From CAWGYT01 sp963826795 (lineage in GTDB: Bacteria > Planctomycetota > Planctomycetia > Pirellulales > Pirellulaceae): 64,000 bases of DNA. The stretch's first letter is position 1. Each line of letters opens with the position of its first letter. Positions 9,528-17,032 of this stretch are shown one piece after another. The notes beneath the pieces were generated by a model. That model was not told the DNA's origin, made no database searches, and saw only the letters and a program-made list of their open reading frames with translations. The translations under genes were made by a program, and so were the position numbers. The stretch spans positions 310,001 through 374,000 of the forward strand of contig CAWGYT010000008.1 of NCBI GenBank assembly GCA_963826795.1, given 5' to 3'.

Positions 9528-9929
9528 ATGCCAGTCCTCATGCAGCTGTCACGTATCATTATCAGTGAAATCAATGACCGGCAGGTCATCTACCTGCGCG
9601 AAGTGGACGGCGAGCGCCAGTTCCCCATCTTGATCGGCATTTTCGAGGCGACGAGCATCGATCGACGCGTCAAGGAATTGGTCTCAAGCCGACCGCTGAC
9701 CCATGATCTGCTCGTGAATATCGTCGAACAGTTGGGCGGCGAATTGGACAGCATCGTGATCTCGGACCTCCGCGAACGTACTTATTACGCAAAGCTGAGG
9801 ATCAAACACGAAGGCGAGCTGATCGAAATCGACGCGCGGCCCTCCGACGCCATCGCCGTGGCGGTCACCTGTACCCCGCCCCTGCCGATCTACGTCAACG
9901 AAGAAGTACTCGAGGAGGCGATGGAATAA
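9528..9929 (+). CDS. DUF151 / bifunctional nuclease family protein
   Basis: Encodes 133 residues with the compact single-domain fold pattern of the DUF151 (bifunctional nuclease) family: REVDGERQFPILIGIFEAT, then RPLTHDLLVNIVEQLGG, and the diagnostic ARPSDAIAVAV near the C-terminus. Members have been linked to nuclease activity in plants, but for bacterial ones the role is uncertain. The ATG at 9528 is preferred over an upstream TTG at 9513 because a strong GAAGGGG ribosome binding site sits seven bases ahead of it. It lies 180 bases after valS and may be transcribed separately. Confidence 0.88.
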   Translation: MPVLMQLSRIIISEINDRQVIYLREVDGERQFPILIGIFEATSIDRRVKELVSSRPLTHDLLVNIVEQLGGELDSIVISDLRERTYYAKLRIKHEGELIEIDARPSDAIAVAVTCTPPLPIYVNEEVLEEAME

Positions 9930-10025
9930 CGGCGGCGGCGCGCCGGCAGATGCGCCGAGCGGGGCGAAACTGCCCTCAAAGTCCGACCCGGGCCCCCACC
10001 TGACCGCCGAACGAGCAACGATGCG

Positions 10026-10799
10026 ATGCAAGTCTCCAGCTTTCGGTCTCGCCGACAATGGAAAATCCTCCGCGGACTCATTCTGCTTTCCATCGCCACG
10101 ACCGGCTGCGGTCCCCGCCTTGCGTCGAACGATCCCTCGTCCGACGACCAGGTTGAGGTCGGCTCAAACGGCACCGAGGATCCGCCGCTGCGCGTCGTGG
10201 TGATCGACGACCCACCTCTGGCCCGCGCGATCGTCCGCGAGTGGCAAGCTCAATCGGGCCAGCGGTTGGAACTGGTCGAAAAGTCGTCGGAGGCGGCCAT
10301 CCAGCACCGGCTGGATGCCGACGTCGTCGTTTTTCCCTCCCGCCTGCTGGGAACCCTTGCCACGTCCCGCCAAATCGTCCCCTTTCCTCGTCCCTGGCGC
10401 CCGGAGTCCGAGACGGGCGACGAGGCTGACGATCACGACTACCAATGGTCCGACGTCCTTCCCGGACTGCGCCGTCAGGAACTCCGCTGGGGCTCCGAGG
10501 TCTTCGGCGTCAGCTTCGGCTCCCCTCAACTGATGCTGATTTATCGCGAAGATCTGCTGGACCAATGGGGCCTCGCTCCCCCGAACACCTGGAGCGAGTA
10601 CCAGGAGGCGGCAGCGCGGATTCGCGACCACCTGGCAGGCGATCCCAAGGGGCGGCGACCCCGAACTGAACCCAGCCCCTCGTGGCGACCCTGGAACCGC
10701 TCGGCGAAGGCTGGGCAGCGGCCACGCTGCTGGCCCGCGCGGCTTCCTCGGCGCGACATCCGAATCAATATTCGACGCTGTTTCAGTTCACCACGATGA
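10026..10799 (+). CDS. Extracellular solute-binding lipoprotein, N-terminal part (frameshifted)
   Basis: This frame begins with a lipoprotein signal (hydrophobic LILLSIA followed by the lipobox TTGC), then a periplasmic-binding-protein segment with VVVFPSRLLG and LIYREDLLDQWGLAPPNTWSEYQEAAARI, which is typical of ABC sugar-binding proteins of family 1. Meaningful sequence ends near base 10675; beyond that the frame turns into Arg-rich noise. The protein continues in the frame of 10682-11545: adding one C to the CCCC run at 10676-10679 would join them as SPLVATLEPLGEGW. No permease or ATPase genes lie nearby, so the partner transporter is elsewhere or the gene is an orphan. Confidence 0.72.
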   Translation: MQVSSFRSRRQWKILRGLILLSIATTGCGPRLASNDPSSDDQVEVGSNGTEDPPLRVVVIDDPPLARAIVREWQAQSGQRLELVEKSSEAAIQHRLDADVVVFPSRLLGTLATSRQIVPFPRPWRPESETGDEADDHDYQWSDVLPGLRRQELRWGSEVFGVSFGSPQLMLIYREDLLDQWGLAPPNTWSEYQEAAARIRDHLAGDPKGRRPRTEPSPSWRPWNRSAKAGQRPRCWPARLPRRDIRINIRRCFSSPR

Positions 10800-11545
10800 A
10801 ACCGCTCATCGACCAGCCCCCCTTCGTGGAAGCGCTCCGCCAGCTCAAGGACGCCGTCCAGCCGCAACCCAAGGACTCATGGGACTTGACGCCCGATCAG
10901 GTTATTGCCCGCCTGCTCGCCGGCGAGGCGGTCATGGCCCTTGGTTGGCCCAGCGCCGCAAGAGAGGTTCAAGCAGGGCCGATCGCCGGCCCAGGACAGT
11001 TCGCGGTCCGAGAGCTTCCGGGGGCAGAACGGGTTTTTCTGGTTTCCGAACAGCGGTGGGAGTCGGTTGGCATTGACCATCCCTCACGGGTGCCTTTGCT
11101 GGGGATTTCGGGTCGGATCGGTGCCGTCGCGCGTCGTGCCCGTTCGCCCGAAGCCTCGTGCAACTTCTTGATGTGGCTGACCCATGCCGAACACGCGATC
11201 CAGGTGGCTCCGCGGAGCTCGGCGACGACTCTATTTCGTCAATCCCAAACCGCTCAGCCTCAAGCGTGGGTCGAACCGGCACTTCTGCCGGCCGCCGGTC
11301 AGTTTGCCCAACAACTGATGGCCAGCCAATCACACCCCAATGTGGTCGTCATGCTTCGGATCCCAGGCCACGACCGCTATCTCTCGGCACTCGATGACGC
11401 CGTTCGGCAAGCCGTGATGGGGATCCAGGATCCAGCCCAGGCCTTGCGACATGTTGCCCAGAATTGGGAGGAAATCACCCGCGAACTCGGCGTGGAGTCC
11501 CAGCGCCAGGCGTACCTTCAGAGCCTGGGACTTCAGCTCGATTGA
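10682..11545 (+). CDS. Extracellular solute-binding lipoprotein, C-terminal part (frameshifted)
   Basis: Continues the lipoprotein that starts at 10026, shifted by one base. The segment carries features of the second lobe of family 1 solute-binding proteins: repeated aromatic and Gly/Pro loops, GEAVMALGWPSAA in the middle (compare the GKAAMxxxW motif of sugar-binding proteins), EASCNFLMWLTHAEHA, and a final helical region DAVRQAVMGIQDPAQALRHVAQNWEEITRELG, which is common at the C-terminus of this family. The ATG at 10682 is not a likely start because there is no signal peptide. Together the two parts would encode about 506 residues. It may be a real pseudogene or an assembly error. Confidence 0.72.
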   Translation: MATLEPLGEGWAAATLLARAASSARHPNQYSTLFQFTTMKPLIDQPPFVEALRQLKDAVQPQPKDSWDLTPDQVIARLLAGEAVMALGWPSAAREVQAGPIAGPGQFAVRELPGAERVFLVSEQRWESVGIDHPSRVPLLGISGRIGAVARRARSPEASCNFLMWLTHAEHAIQVAPRSSATTLFRQSQTAQPQAWVEPALLPAAGQFAQQLMASQSHPNVVVMLRIPGHDRYLSALDDAVRQAVMGIQDPAQALRHVAQNWEEITRELGVESQRQAYLQSLGLQLD

Positions 11546-11585
11546 GAACACGCCGGCAGATGCGGGGGAAAACTCGCAGGCTTGT

Positions 11586-11615
11586 TTGGCGCCGATGGGG
11601 ACGATTCCCTACAAT
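11586..11615 (+). promoter_or_regulatory. Candidate sigma-70 promoter for the sialidase-like gene
   Basis: TTGGCG (11586-11591) and TACAAT (11610-11615) are separated by 18 bases, 78 bases before the ATG at 11694. The -10 box is close to consensus, the -35 box is weaker. Read by eye only. Confidence 0.35.
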
Positions 11616-11693
11616 GCGGGCTTTGCGGACGCCCGGCTGGATTCGTCGGCGGCCCGACCGAGCCCTCGTTTCTAAGTGGATGAAGTCTTGCCC

Positions 11694-12707
11694 ATGGTTC
11701 GTTTGCCCAACCTGTGGACGCTTGCACTCGGCTGCCTACCGCTGTTCTGTCTCGGAGCCGATCACCCCGTGCTGACCTCCGAATTTATCTACGAGGATGC
11801 TCCTTTCCCAGAATGCCATGCGTCGACACTCGTCGAAACCCCGGAAGGATTGGTGGCGGCGTGGTTCGGTGGACGGCGGGAGGGTGACCCTTCGGTCGGC
11901 ATCTGGGTCTCACGCCACCGAGGCGAGGGTTGGTCGCCTCCGGCCGAAGTCGCCAACGGCGATCAAACCGAAGGCCCCGTTCCACGATATCCGTGCTGGA
12001 ATCCGGTTCTGCATCAACTGCCCGACGGTCCGCTCCTGTTGTTCTATAAAATTGGGCCCAGTCCCAGAGAATGGTGGGGCATGCTGATCCGCTCGTCCGA
12101 CGGAGGTCATTCCTGGTCGGCCCCCGAGCGACTTCCTGAGGGAATCCTGGGACCGATCAAGAACAAGGCGATTCAGTTGCCGGGCGGTCGAATCTTGAGC
12201 GGCTCAAGCACCGAGGATCAAGGGTGGCGTGTCCATTTTGAATGGTCGGACGATCAAGCCCGTTCCTGGTCACGTGGCGACGCCGTCAATCAGGGCGACG
12301 CGCTGGCGATCATCCAGCCCACCTTGTTCCGCTTGGCAGATGGAACCGTTGTCGCGTACTGCCGCAGCCGGCAACGCGTGATCGTCGAGACCCGGTCCAC
12401 GGACGAGGGTCTCACGTGGTCCGCTCCGCAGCGGACGACGCTTCCGAATCCCAACTCCGGGATTGACGGGGTGACGCTGCAGGACGGCCGACATGCCCTG
12501 GTTTACAACCATACGACGCGCGGACGGACGCCGCTGAACCTCGCGATCGCACCTGACGATTCCCTCACGTGGCAGCCACCGATTGCCCTGGAAACCGAGC
12601 CGGGCGAGTATTCCTACCCCGCCATGATCCAAACCCGCGACGGGAAGTTACATTTGACGTACACCTGGAAGCGAGAGCGCGTCAAGCATGTCGTCGTGTC
12701 CCCTTGA
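11694..12707 (+). CDS. Sialidase-like BNR-repeat protein (secreted)
   Basis: Encodes 337 residues with an N-terminal signal peptide (LWTLALGCLPLFCLGADH) and a six-bladed beta-propeller pattern. Asp-box motifs SSDGGHSWSAP and STDEGLTWSAP are clear, and there are further blade-like strands such as WFGGRREGDPSVGIWVSR and LFYKIGPSPREWWG. This is the BNR/exo-alpha-sialidase-like family common in planctomycetes; real sialidase activity is unproven because several members act on other sugars. A GTG at 11676 would add six residues, but the ATG at 11694 directly precedes the signal peptide. The gene stands between the solute-binding lipoprotein and tRNA-Ala, and both neighbours suggest glycan scavenging only weakly. 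Confidence 0.82.
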   Translation: MVRLPNLWTLALGCLPLFCLGADHPVLTSEFIYEDAPFPECHASTLVETPEGLVAAWFGGRREGDPSVGIWVSRHRGEGWSPPAEVANGDQTEGPVPRYPCWNPVLHQLPDGPLLLFYKIGPSPREWWGMLIRSSDGGHSWSAPERLPEGILGPIKNKAIQLPGGRILSGSSTEDQGWRVHFEWSDDQARSWSRGDAVNQGDALAIIQPTLFRLADGTVVAYCRSRQRVIVETRSTDEGLTWSAPQRTTLPNPNSGIDGVTLQDGRHALVYNHTTRGRTPLNLAIAPDDSLTWQPPIALETEPGEYSYPAMIQTRDGKLHLTYTWKRERVKHVVVSP

Positions 12708-12733
12708 GTCCCGTTGGGGCGGAGACTAGACTA
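12705..12733 (+). promoter_or_regulatory. Promoter for tRNA-Ala
   Basis: TTGAGT (12705-12710), a 17-base spacer and TAGACT (12728-12733) lie about 50 bases upstream of the tRNA. Its -35 box overlaps the last codons of the sialidase-like gene. The RNase P RNA gene in this window has a near-identical arrangement (TTGAGG, 17 bases, TAGAAT), which supports both. Confidence 0.5.
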
Positions 12734-12784
12734 GCGAAACTCGGGTCAGACACACCGGCGCTGGTCACTTCGCACGTGTCACTT

Positions 12785-12857
12785 GGGGCGGTAGCTCAGT
12801 TGGGAGAGCGCAGCGTTCGCAATGCTGAGGTCGAGGGTTCGACTCCCTTCCGCTCCA
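12785..12857 (+). tRNA. tRNA-Ala (anticodon CGC)
   Basis: A 73-base cloverleaf can be folded by eye. The acceptor stem is GGGGCGG (12785-12791) with CCGCTCC (12850-12856) and discriminator A. The D-arm contains GCTCAGTTGGGAGAGC. The anticodon stem is CAGCG/TGCTG with loop TTCGCAA, giving anticodon CGC. The T-arm GAGGG-TTCGACT-CCCTT has the invariant TTCGA. CCA is not encoded. Anticodon CGC reads GCG alanine codons, which are frequent in this GC-rich genome. Confidence 0.95.
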
Positions 12858-12889
12858 CTCGATTTCTGTCGCGCACGAAGCTTGCTATT

Positions 12890-13465
12890 TCACTTCGGCG
12901 CAGCTTGGAAGTAATCGCGTTTCACGCAAAGATACAGCAGAAACCCCCACCAGCACGCGAGCGTCAGGATCGTGGACAGAAACATGAGCTGATTGACGGA
13001 TTTCTGCCCTTCCGCACCCAGCAGCTCCGCGTATCCCCCCATCGCGATCGACGTTTGGGCCTCTCTCGCCCGGTCGTCTAGCAGGTAGATCGCCCTTTCC
13101 AGGGTGTAGAAAACGGTCCCCGCGCAGGCGGCGTGAAAGCCCCAAGGCTTTGCCGTCCAGAGGCCGACTCCCATCAAGAGAAACACACCCGAATAGAGCA
13201 GGTGGTAAACGGCCGCCACGGCGCCGCCCCGAATCGCCCCGAACAAGGGGACCTCGGACGATAGGCTCAGTCCCTCCATGACGGCAGAGGCCAGGAAAAA
13301 GAAGGCTGCCGTGCGAATCGTGAACCGGGATCCGCTGAACAACGACGGCCGCACGGGTGGAATCGTCGCCGGGTGCGTCCACTTTCCCTTGTCCTTCACG
13401 GCAGAGCAGAACCGGCACACGACCGCCTCGTCCTTGATCTCCTCCGCACAGCAGGGACATTTCAT
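12890..13465 (-). CDS. Zinc-ribbon membrane protein of unknown function
   Basis: The 191-residue protein starts with a rubredoxin-like knuckle pair CPCCAEEIKDEAVVCRFC (two CxxC motifs, residues 3-20), followed by four or five hydrophobic helices. Notable are AAFFFLASAVMEGL, AVYHLLYSGVFLLMGVGLW, GFHAACAGTVFYTLE and MFLSTILTLACWWGFLLYLC. Such zinc-ribbon plus membrane-helix proteins are common in planctomycetes without a known job. The ATG at 13465 is chosen because the zinc ribbon begins right there and AAGGAAGGG precedes it; a longer open frame upstream has no support. It is convergent with tRNA-Ala. Confidence 0.75.
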   Translation of the reverse strand: MKCPCCAEEIKDEAVVCRFCSAVKDKGKWTHPATIPPVRPSLFSGSRFTIRTAAFFFLASAVMEGLSLSSEVPLFGAIRGGAVAAVYHLLYSGVFLLMGVGLWTAKPWGFHAACAGTVFYTLERAIYLLDDRAREAQTSIAMGGYAELLGAEGQKSVNQLMFLSTILTLACWWGFLLYLCVKRDYFQAAPK

Positions 13466-13681
13466 GCGATTTGACGCCCTTCCTTTTCGGGATGCGGAGT
13501 ACTGCGGGATGATCCGCATTCTCCCCGAGTGCAATGCCAAAGTAAAGAATTAGAATCGGCTCGGGAGGGCGTGCCCCACGACAGAGACGTAACAAAGCAC
13601 GGGAATGCCCGATGGCGCCCGCGAGTCCTGATGGGGCCGTTGATGTTGAGCAAACGCTGGCAAAATCGCCGACGCAGCCGT

Positions 13682-14026
13682 CTACGACGCATTCCCGAGC
13701 AGGCGTTCCAATTGGTTTCCGAGTTCCGGGCCGCGGCAGCTGAGTGAGATGACCTTGCCATCCGGGCCGATCAAGATGGTTGTCGGAATTGCGTTGATGC
13801 CATACCTCCCGCTCATCGACGCCTTGATTTGCGGATCCTGATCCACCAGGATCGTCCAAGGCGGTGTTTCACGCTCCAGGTATTGCCTCAGCGCCTCCAA
13901 ATTCTCATCGACGCTGACGGCCACGACCTCAAAGCCGCGCTCGTGATACTTCTCGTAGTTCTGGCGGAGGTTGGGCATTTCTTCCAAGCACGGTCCGCAC
14001 CACGTGGCCCAGAAGTCCACGAGCAC
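13682..14026 (-). CDS. TlpA-like thioredoxin domain, C-terminal part of a frameshifted SHD1-TlpA protein
   Basis: Encodes the thioredoxin fold that completes the gene starting at 15495. The active site is WATWCGPC (two cysteines separated by Gly-Pro), followed by EEMPNLRQNYEKY, FEVVAVSVDE, and the cis-Pro loop GINAIPTTILIGPDGK. This is the TlpA/ResA type of periplasmic thiol-disulfide reductase. Coding sense in this frame extends back to about base 14066 (GASFDLSQLEGKVVLVDFW), before the ATG at 14026, which is internal and not a real start. One missing G in the CCCCAGGCGCG stretch near 14066 would restore a single frame with the upstream part. Confidence 0.85.
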   Translation of the reverse strand: MLVDFWATWCGPCLEEMPNLRQNYEKYHERGFEVVAVSVDENLEALRQYLERETPPWTILVDQDPQIKASMSGRYGINAIPTTILIGPDGKVISLSCRGPELGNQLERLLGNAS

Positions 14027-15495
14027 GACCTTGCCTTCGAGCTGGCTAAGATCAAAACTCGCGCCTGGGGCGTGACACCTGTCAGCTCCATCGGGTGTCC
14101 GACCAATCCCAGGCGTCGAGCGGATCCTAAAAACATCTCGGCCTGGGCCGCCGTGCTCGGATCCGCGGCCATGCGTTCGCCCAGTTCACGGTAGGCCGAA
14201 ACCGCGACGTCGGTTCCCAGGCGTTCGGCGATTCGTCCCGCGAGACTGGCCAGGCCAGCCTCGGCCCGACTTAGTTGCGGCAGATCCTTCAGATGAGCCA
14301 CAACCGCGCTGACCAGTTGTTCGGCTTGAGCGCGATCTTGGATCCTTGCGAGCTGCCATGACAAGAGAAGGGTTCGGGCCGGACCGACGAGCTGCTCGAA
14401 CCCAAGTTCCTCCAGCTGTGAGGGAAACTCCTCGAACTGGGTCTCGTGGCCCTCGATTCCCATTTGGCTGACCGCCTGCAGGACTTCCAGTTTCGCCTGG
14501 ACAGCCGCCGTCTTGTCGGGGGCCGAGGAAGCTTCGTCCAAGACGCGATTTGCAGCGGTCAGCATCGCGGCAAACTGCTGGGATCGAAACTTCAAGACCG
14601 TCGCTCGGTCTCTTGATTGCGGCGGCGGCAGCCGCTTCAACTGCTCGATGTATGCCAGCAACTCCTGCGAACCTCCACTGGGAACCCGAAACACCCGTTC
14701 GGCGTCGTCCGTGTCGTCTGCCACCTCGTCCCGATCGGCCGCCGCGTCCCGATCGGCCTCGTCGTCTCGATCGGCCTCGTCATCTTGGTCCGCCTCGTCA
14801 TCGCCGGGAGCTTCGTCGCGCCCCGTCGAACTTCCTTCCGAAGGTGACTCAAAATTCAACGCGAACGCCGGCTTGTCGTCCGAAGCGGCCGTGGAAAACT
14901 CGACGATCCTCCAGGTGCCGTCCTCCTGCCGAAACTGCAACTGATGCCGCTCGAACCGCCCCTGGACGCTCGCGCTCAGTTCCGCCTGCGCCGTTGTCCC
15001 GTCGATCTTGACATTCCGGACGAACACGGAGGAGCGACGCGTCAGCTTGGGAAGCTGGTCCATAATCGAGCTGCCCTCGCCAATGGCCGCTTGTCCCTTC
15101 GTCGTGAGTGCGGATCGGAGCTGGTCCAGATCGGCATCGGCGAGGCTCCGCGCAAGCTTGCGGGCCACGACTTCGATTTGAGTCCGGTCCGAGCTCGCGG
15201 CGGAAGACGCCCGAGCGGAACGCGTTGGAGATCGACCCGCCCGCGGCTGCTGCTTAATGTAGTCTTGATCCGACGTGCTGAGTTTGGCCAGCGGCAACGT
15301 CGTCACTTTGCCGTCGGTCCGGCGCAGCGTAACTTGTCCGTCAGAAAATTTGACCAGCTCGGCTTGAACCTGGTGCTGGCCAGTCGCATCGGTCCAAGTC
15401 CGCACCTCGGCATCCACCGGCACGGCCATCAGCCCGACCAATGAGAGTAAGAATCCGACTCGGCGAACGGACGGTAGCAACCACGGGACGGCCAT
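13888..15495 (-). CDS. SHD1-domain protein fused to TlpA-like thioredoxin, N-terminal part (frameshifted)
   Basis: The N-terminus has a signal peptide (VGFLLSLVGLMAVPVDAEV) followed by an SLA1 homology domain 1 (SHD1) module, RTWTDATGQHQVQAELVKF...GKVTTLPLAKLSTSDQDYI, a small domain that is strikingly abundant in planctomycetes. Next come a region that could be a SnoaL/NTF2-like domain, a low-complexity linker of repeated DRDDEAD units (about bases 14700-14810), and a helical domain leading into the thioredoxin part. Meaningful sequence in this frame stops near base 14066, where the thioredoxin continues one base out of frame. The whole protein would be about 604 residues, exported, with a redox or thiol-delivery role inferred from TlpA only. 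The start at 15495 is set by the signal peptide. Confidence 0.75.
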   Translation of the reverse strand: MAVPWLLPSVRRVGFLLSLVGLMAVPVDAEVRTWTDATGQHQVQAELVKFSDGQVTLRRTDGKVTTLPLAKLSTSDQDYIKQQPRAGRSPTRSARASSAASSDRTQIEVVARKLARSLADADLDQLRSALTTKGQAAIGEGSSIMDQLPKLTRRSSVFVRNVKIDGTTAQAELSASVQGRFERHQLQFRQEDGTWRIVEFSTAASDDKPAFALNFESPSEGSSTGRDEAPGDDEADQDDEADRDDEADRDAAADRDEVADDTDDAERVFRVPSGGSQELLAYIEQLKRLPPPQSRDRATVLKFRSQQFAAMLTAANRVLDEASSAPDKTAAVQAKLEVLQAVSQMGIEGHETQFEEFPSQLEELGFEQLVGPARTLLLSWQLARIQDRAQAEQLVSAVVAHLKDLPQLSRAEAGLASLAGRIAERLGTDVAVSAYRELGERMAADPSTAAQAEMFLGSARRLGLVGHPMELTGVTPQARVLILASSKARSCSWTSGPRGADRAWKKCPTSARTTRSITSAALRSWPSASMRIWRR

Positions 15496-15862
15496 CGCTT
15501 CGACCCTCACGCACGGGAGAAAACGGAGCTCAAGCCCACAGTTTATGCCATGGATCGTCGCGAATCCAGTGACGGCGAATTCGCAACTTGCGGGCCGCGC
15601 GTTGGGAAAACAGTGCTTCGGGCGAGAGAGGCTCCCGCCAAGCCGTCTAGGCATGGGACGTTACTTGCTTCAAGCGGCTCAGCAGGAGCTTCGCCCTCCC
15701 GAAGCAAGCCCAATTCGTCGCTGGGACACCGCGCAGTGCTTTGTCACAGCTGAAATTGAGGGTTGGGTGGCCGGGGTCGAACGAAGTGAGCCCCCGGAAA
15801 ATTGCGGACTGGGGGCTCACTTCGTTCGACCCCAGTCACCCCAAAATCAAGCTGTGACAAAG
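15496..15862. other. Intergenic region occupied by a palindromic element
   Basis: No convincing gene is present on either strand. The right third is the inverted-repeat element described at 15738-15863. The left part should contain the promoter of the minus-strand SHD1-TlpA gene, but no clear boxes were recognised. Confidence 0.5.
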
Positions 15863-15863
15863 C
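15738..15863. repeat. MITE-like nested palindrome
   Basis: Two perfect inverted repeats are nested. The outer arms are GCTTTGTCACAGCT (15738-15751) and its complement (15850-15863). The inner arms are 23 bases, 15773-15795 and 15811-15833, with key core GTCGAACGAAGTGAGC, separated by a 15-base AT-richer loop. The sequence between outer and inner arms is imperfectly complementary too. The right end touches the stop codon of the sucrose-phosphate synthase gene (TAG complement at 15863-15865). No target-site duplication is evident. It may be a mobile miniature element, a strong terminator, or both. Confidence 0.8.
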
Positions 15864-17032
15864 TAGGGACGGGCAAGCTCAGCCTGGTGGACGAGACCGT
15901 AGTGCTGCAGCCCCTCGATGATCCCACCGGCGCACGAGGCCTCGGCGAAATAGACGCGAGCGGCCCGCGACCGCTTCAGCGATTCCAGTTCCGGGTCGAA
16001 GTTACCCACCACGATGCCGGCCGTTTGTCCCGTCAACATGTCCCGGTCGTTTCCGGAATCGCCCGCGGTCGCAACTCGCTCCAAGGGAATCTTCCATTTG
16101 CCGGACAGGTAACGGACCGCCTTGCCCTTCGAAGCGCGATAGGGCAGGAGATCGACAAACGTACCGTGCGAGAAGATCAAGGAATAGCCGACCCGGGCTT
16201 TGGCCAGGGCATTGTGAATCTGCGGCAACGCCTCGTCGGGTGAGATGGATTCGGCGAGGTTATAGCTGATCTTGAACTCGCGCTGCGTGTGGGGCTCTTT
16301 TTGCAGGAACAAAAAGGGGAAGTCGTCCAACGCTTCGCGAATCCTCTGTGGCCGCCATTTCGCCCGCAATTGGGCTGCCCAACCTTTGTCCATCATCTGG
16401 TCCGGGCCATAGTAGATTTCAGCGCCCACGGAACTGATGATGACGTCCAGTGTCTTGATGTTGTGCCGCTTCAGCACGTCGTTGACCAGATCCAGCGCTC
16501 GCCCGGAGGCCACGCCAAATCCCAAACGATCGCGATTTTGCTCCAACAGCAGCTTGAGCTCGTCGAGCGCCTCATCGTCGCCGAGCAGTGTGTTGTCGAT
16601 GTCGGTGATCAACAGGCTATCCAGCGACGCCAGACGCTGCCCGGGGGAGCTTGCGACAGCGGGCACCGCGGCCACGGCAGGTCTGGCTGACGTTAGCTCC
16701 GCCACGACTTCCAGGTACCGCTCGCAGTGTGAGTGCCAAGTGTAATGCTCGCGAACCCGATTGACTCCGTTATTGGAATAGGTCTGCCAAAGTTCTCGAT
16801 CGGTGAGCAATTTGAGCATCGCGTCGGTCAATGCCTTGCGATCGTTGACATCGATCAACACGCCGCTCTCGCAATTCTCAACAATATCCTGTGGCCCGCC
16901 GTCCTCGGTCACGACGAAGGGCAACCCCGTCGCCGAAGCTTCGATGGCCGTCAGTCCGAATAGCTCGATGAACGCCGTGTTGACGAAAATCCCGCTGCGC
17001 CGCCGCAATGCGATACAGCTCGGGCACATCAA
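15863..17032 (-). CDS. Sucrose-phosphate synthase, C-terminal part with sucrose-phosphatase-like HAD domain (frameshifted)
   Basis: Continues the glycosyltransferase that starts at 18053. It carries the nucleotide-sugar-binding part of a GT-B enzyme (SGIFVNTAFIELFGLTAIEA then TEDGGPQDI), a short linker, and a HAD phosphatase domain with motif I DIDNTLLGDD, motif II ISSVGAEIYYG and motif III/IV SGNDRDML. This matches sucrose-phosphate synthases with a fused C-terminal phosphatase-like domain, as found in cyanobacteria and plants. Because motif I has the order DxDNT, the HAD part may be active and release free sucrose. The ATG at 17032 is internal; sequence joins the upstream part near base 17010, where one extra G breaks the frame. 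Confidence 0.88.
   Translation of the reverse strand: MMCPSCIALRRRSGIFVNTAFIELFGLTAIEASATGLPFVVTEDGGPQDIVENCESGVLIDVNDRKALTDAMLKLLTDRELWQTYSNNGVNRVREHYTWHSHCERYLEVVAELTSARPAVAAVPAVASSPGQRLASLDSLLITDIDNTLLGDDEALDELKLLLEQNRDRLGFGVASGRALDLVNDVLKRHNIKTLDVIISSVGAEIYYGPDQMMDKGWAAQLRAKWRPQRIREALDDFPFLFLQKEPHTQREFKISYNLAESISPDEALPQIHNALAKARVGYSLIFSHGTFVDLLPYRASKGKAVRYLSGKWKIPLERVATAGDSGNDRDMLTGQTAGIVVGNFDPELESLKRSRAARVYFAEASCAGGIIEGLQHYGLVHQAELARP

Noticed and set aside
15738..15863. Attachment site or integron-type recombination site
   Set aside because: No integrase, no gene cassettes and no target duplication; the nested perfect arms fit a MITE or a terminator better.
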